Assembly (NCBI GenBank): GCA_023336855.1
Contig: JAMBLK010000030.1
Coordinates: forward strand, 1-6,259
DNA: 6,259 nucleotides
Direction: 5' to 3'
DNA from: Actinomycetes bacterium
Lineage (GTDB): Bacteria > Actinomycetota > Acidimicrobiia > Spongiisociales > UBA5794
The notes under the pieces were generated by a model. That model was given only the letters and a program-made list of their open reading frames with translations. It was not told where the DNA came from and made no database searches. Of the stretch, positions 5,526 through 6,259 are shown piece by piece. Within the stretch, counting starts at the first letter, position 1. Each line of letters begins with the position of its first letter. Both the position numbers and the translations under genes were made by a program.

Positions 5526-5993
5526 ATGGGTATGACCACGCTCGCCAAGGGTGAAGTGTTCCAACGGTACGGGGTCGAGTTGACTCGTTTCGCAACTTCG
5601 CTGGTCGGACCCGCCGACGCACAGGACGTCGTGTCCGATGCGCTCGTCGCAGCAATGTGGTCCGACGGCTGGGGCCAGGTCGAAAACCAGCGCGCCTACC
5701 TCTACCGCACTGTCGTGTCCCAGGCCCGGATGAACCACCGGTCCGCGACGCGCCGTCGAAGCCAGGAACGCCGAGCTGCATCGGTTTTGACCGCCGCGTC
5801 ACCCAATGGTGAAGTCGATGTGTGGGACGCGCTGGGGCGTCTCAACGTGACCGAGCGCTCCGTCGTGTTCCTCATCTACTGGGAAGACCTCCCCGAGGAT
5901 GCCACCGCGCAACGGCTCGGGGTGAGTGAACGCACGGTACGGCGACGCCTGAGCCGTGCTCGCCACAAACTGGGGAGGTTGCTCGATGAGTAG
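5526..5993 (+). CDS. RNA polymerase sigma factor, sigma-70 family (ECF-like)
   Basis: A 155-residue protein with the two-domain layout of a small group 4 sigma factor. Region 2 spans about residues 10-82: FQRYGVELTRFATSLVGPADAQDVVSDALVAAM, followed by NQRAYLYRTVVSQARMNHRSATRRRSQERR. A linker of about 15 residues leads to region 4 (98-153), with ALGRLNVTERSVVFLIYWEDL and a helix-turn-helix at 124-149 that reads promoter -35 elements. It would direct RNA polymerase to a small set of promoters, which cannot be named. The ATG at 5526 was chosen because GGTGGGAG (5506-5513) lies 12 bases ahead; an ATG two codons later at 5532 is possible, and a GTG at 5469 would add residues that do not look conserved. 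Its last 8 bases overlap the start of the next gene, which indicates translational coupling with a membrane partner. Confidence 0.9.
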   Translation: MGMTTLAKGEVFQRYGVELTRFATSLVGPADAQDVVSDALVAAMWSDGWGQVENQRAYLYRTVVSQARMNHRSATRRRSQERRAASVLTAASPNGEVDVWDALGRLNVTERSVVFLIYWEDLPEDATAQRLGVSERTVRRRLSRARHKLGRLLDE

Positions 5994-6259
5994 CCAGATC
6001 GACGACCGAATCCGCACGATGATGCAACACGTCGTCGATGAATCGCCACCGCCACCGGACCTCCCGACCGGCCCGTCACCCGCACCGGTCCCTGCGTGGC
6101 GAGTTCCGAGCTGGGCTATTGCTTTGGCGACCGGACTCGCGGTGTTCCTGCTAATTGGCGGGTTTGCGTGGCTGGTCGGTGGAACCGGTTCGGAAGTGAT
6201 CGAAGAGCCGATGCCTGCGGTGACCACGTCGACGACGCCGACCGTTCCCGACGCGACGC
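5986..6259 (+). CDS. Single-span membrane protein, probable sigma-factor regulator (3' end beyond window)
   Basis: The ATG at 5986 overlaps the sigma-factor stop by 8 bases (ATGAGTAG), and 91 codons are visible. The product has a short cytoplasmic-looking N-terminus of about 42 residues (MSSQIDDRIRTMMQHVVDES, then a proline-rich stretch), one hydrophobic span at about 43-64, and then a Thr/Pro-rich stretch ending at the window edge. This arrangement fits a membrane regulator with an external sensing domain. The position directly behind and overlapping a sigma factor gene suggests an anti-sigma role, but the N-terminus shows no zinc anti-sigma HxxxCxxC motif and is shorter than usual anti-sigma domains. 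The role is therefore inferred from context only, and the external domain is not in the window. Confidence 0.75.
   Translation, partial: MSSQIDDRIRTMMQHVVDESPPPPDLPTGPSPAPVPAWRVPSWAIALATGLAVFLLIGGFAWLVGGTGSEVIEEPMPAVTTSTTPTVPDAT

Noticed and set aside
1..6259. CRISPR array, tRNA, rRNA, insertion sequence or attachment site
   Set aside because: I saw no spaced repeats, no T-arm with cloverleaf, no transposase motif and no flanking target duplications in the window.

Overview
The window looks like chromosomal DNA of a GC-rich actinobacterium (Actinomycetota; the style resembles the Acidimicrobiia side of the phylum, but that is inference). The reasons are the strong G/C preference at third codon positions, several genes that appear to be read from leaderless transcripts (a TAnnnT -10 box 5-7 bases before the start codon and no Shine-Dalgarno), a bacterial class I P450, an actinobacterial-style flavodoxin remnant and GNAT enzyme, and a small sigma factor coupled to a single-span membrane protein.

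Layout. 1-1554 (minus): an aldehyde dehydrogenase superfamily protein, 518 residues visible, with its C-terminus beyond the left edge. 1578-1970 (plus): msrB, a methionine-R-sulfoxide reductase, divergent from the dehydrogenase with only 23 bases between the two ATGs. 2052-2234 (plus): a 60-residue DUF1508/YegP-like protein with a near-perfect Shine-Dalgarno, closed by a strong hairpin. 2294-3505 (plus): a complete cytochrome P450 of 403 residues. 3506-3721: no gene seen, but two imperfect stem-loops. 3722-4075 (minus): the C-terminal part of a flavodoxin whose FMN-binding N-terminal part is missing. 4074-4907 (plus): an unrecognised membrane protein with about eight spans, starting exactly where the flavodoxin homology stops. 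4966-5376 (plus): a GNAT acetyltransferase. 5526-5993 (plus): a sigma-70/ECF-like factor. 5986-6259 (plus): a single-span membrane protein, probably the cognate regulator, running off the right edge.

How the genes relate. There is no obvious pathway or defence island. MsrB (oxidised methionine repair) and the dehydrogenase (aldehyde oxidation) share one control region and could both serve stress or aldehyde/oxidant detoxification. The sigma factor and the overlapping membrane protein form a likely signal-transduction pair. The P450 has no ferredoxin or reductase beside it. The truncated flavodoxin suggests a past rearrangement at about position 4074.

Most worth a second look: the 23-base divergent region with two overlapping -10 boxes, the truncated flavodoxin junction, a perfect 12-base inverted repeat inside the membrane-protein gene, and the sigma/membrane-protein pair with no recognisable anti-sigma domain. 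I found no convincing new multi-gene system.
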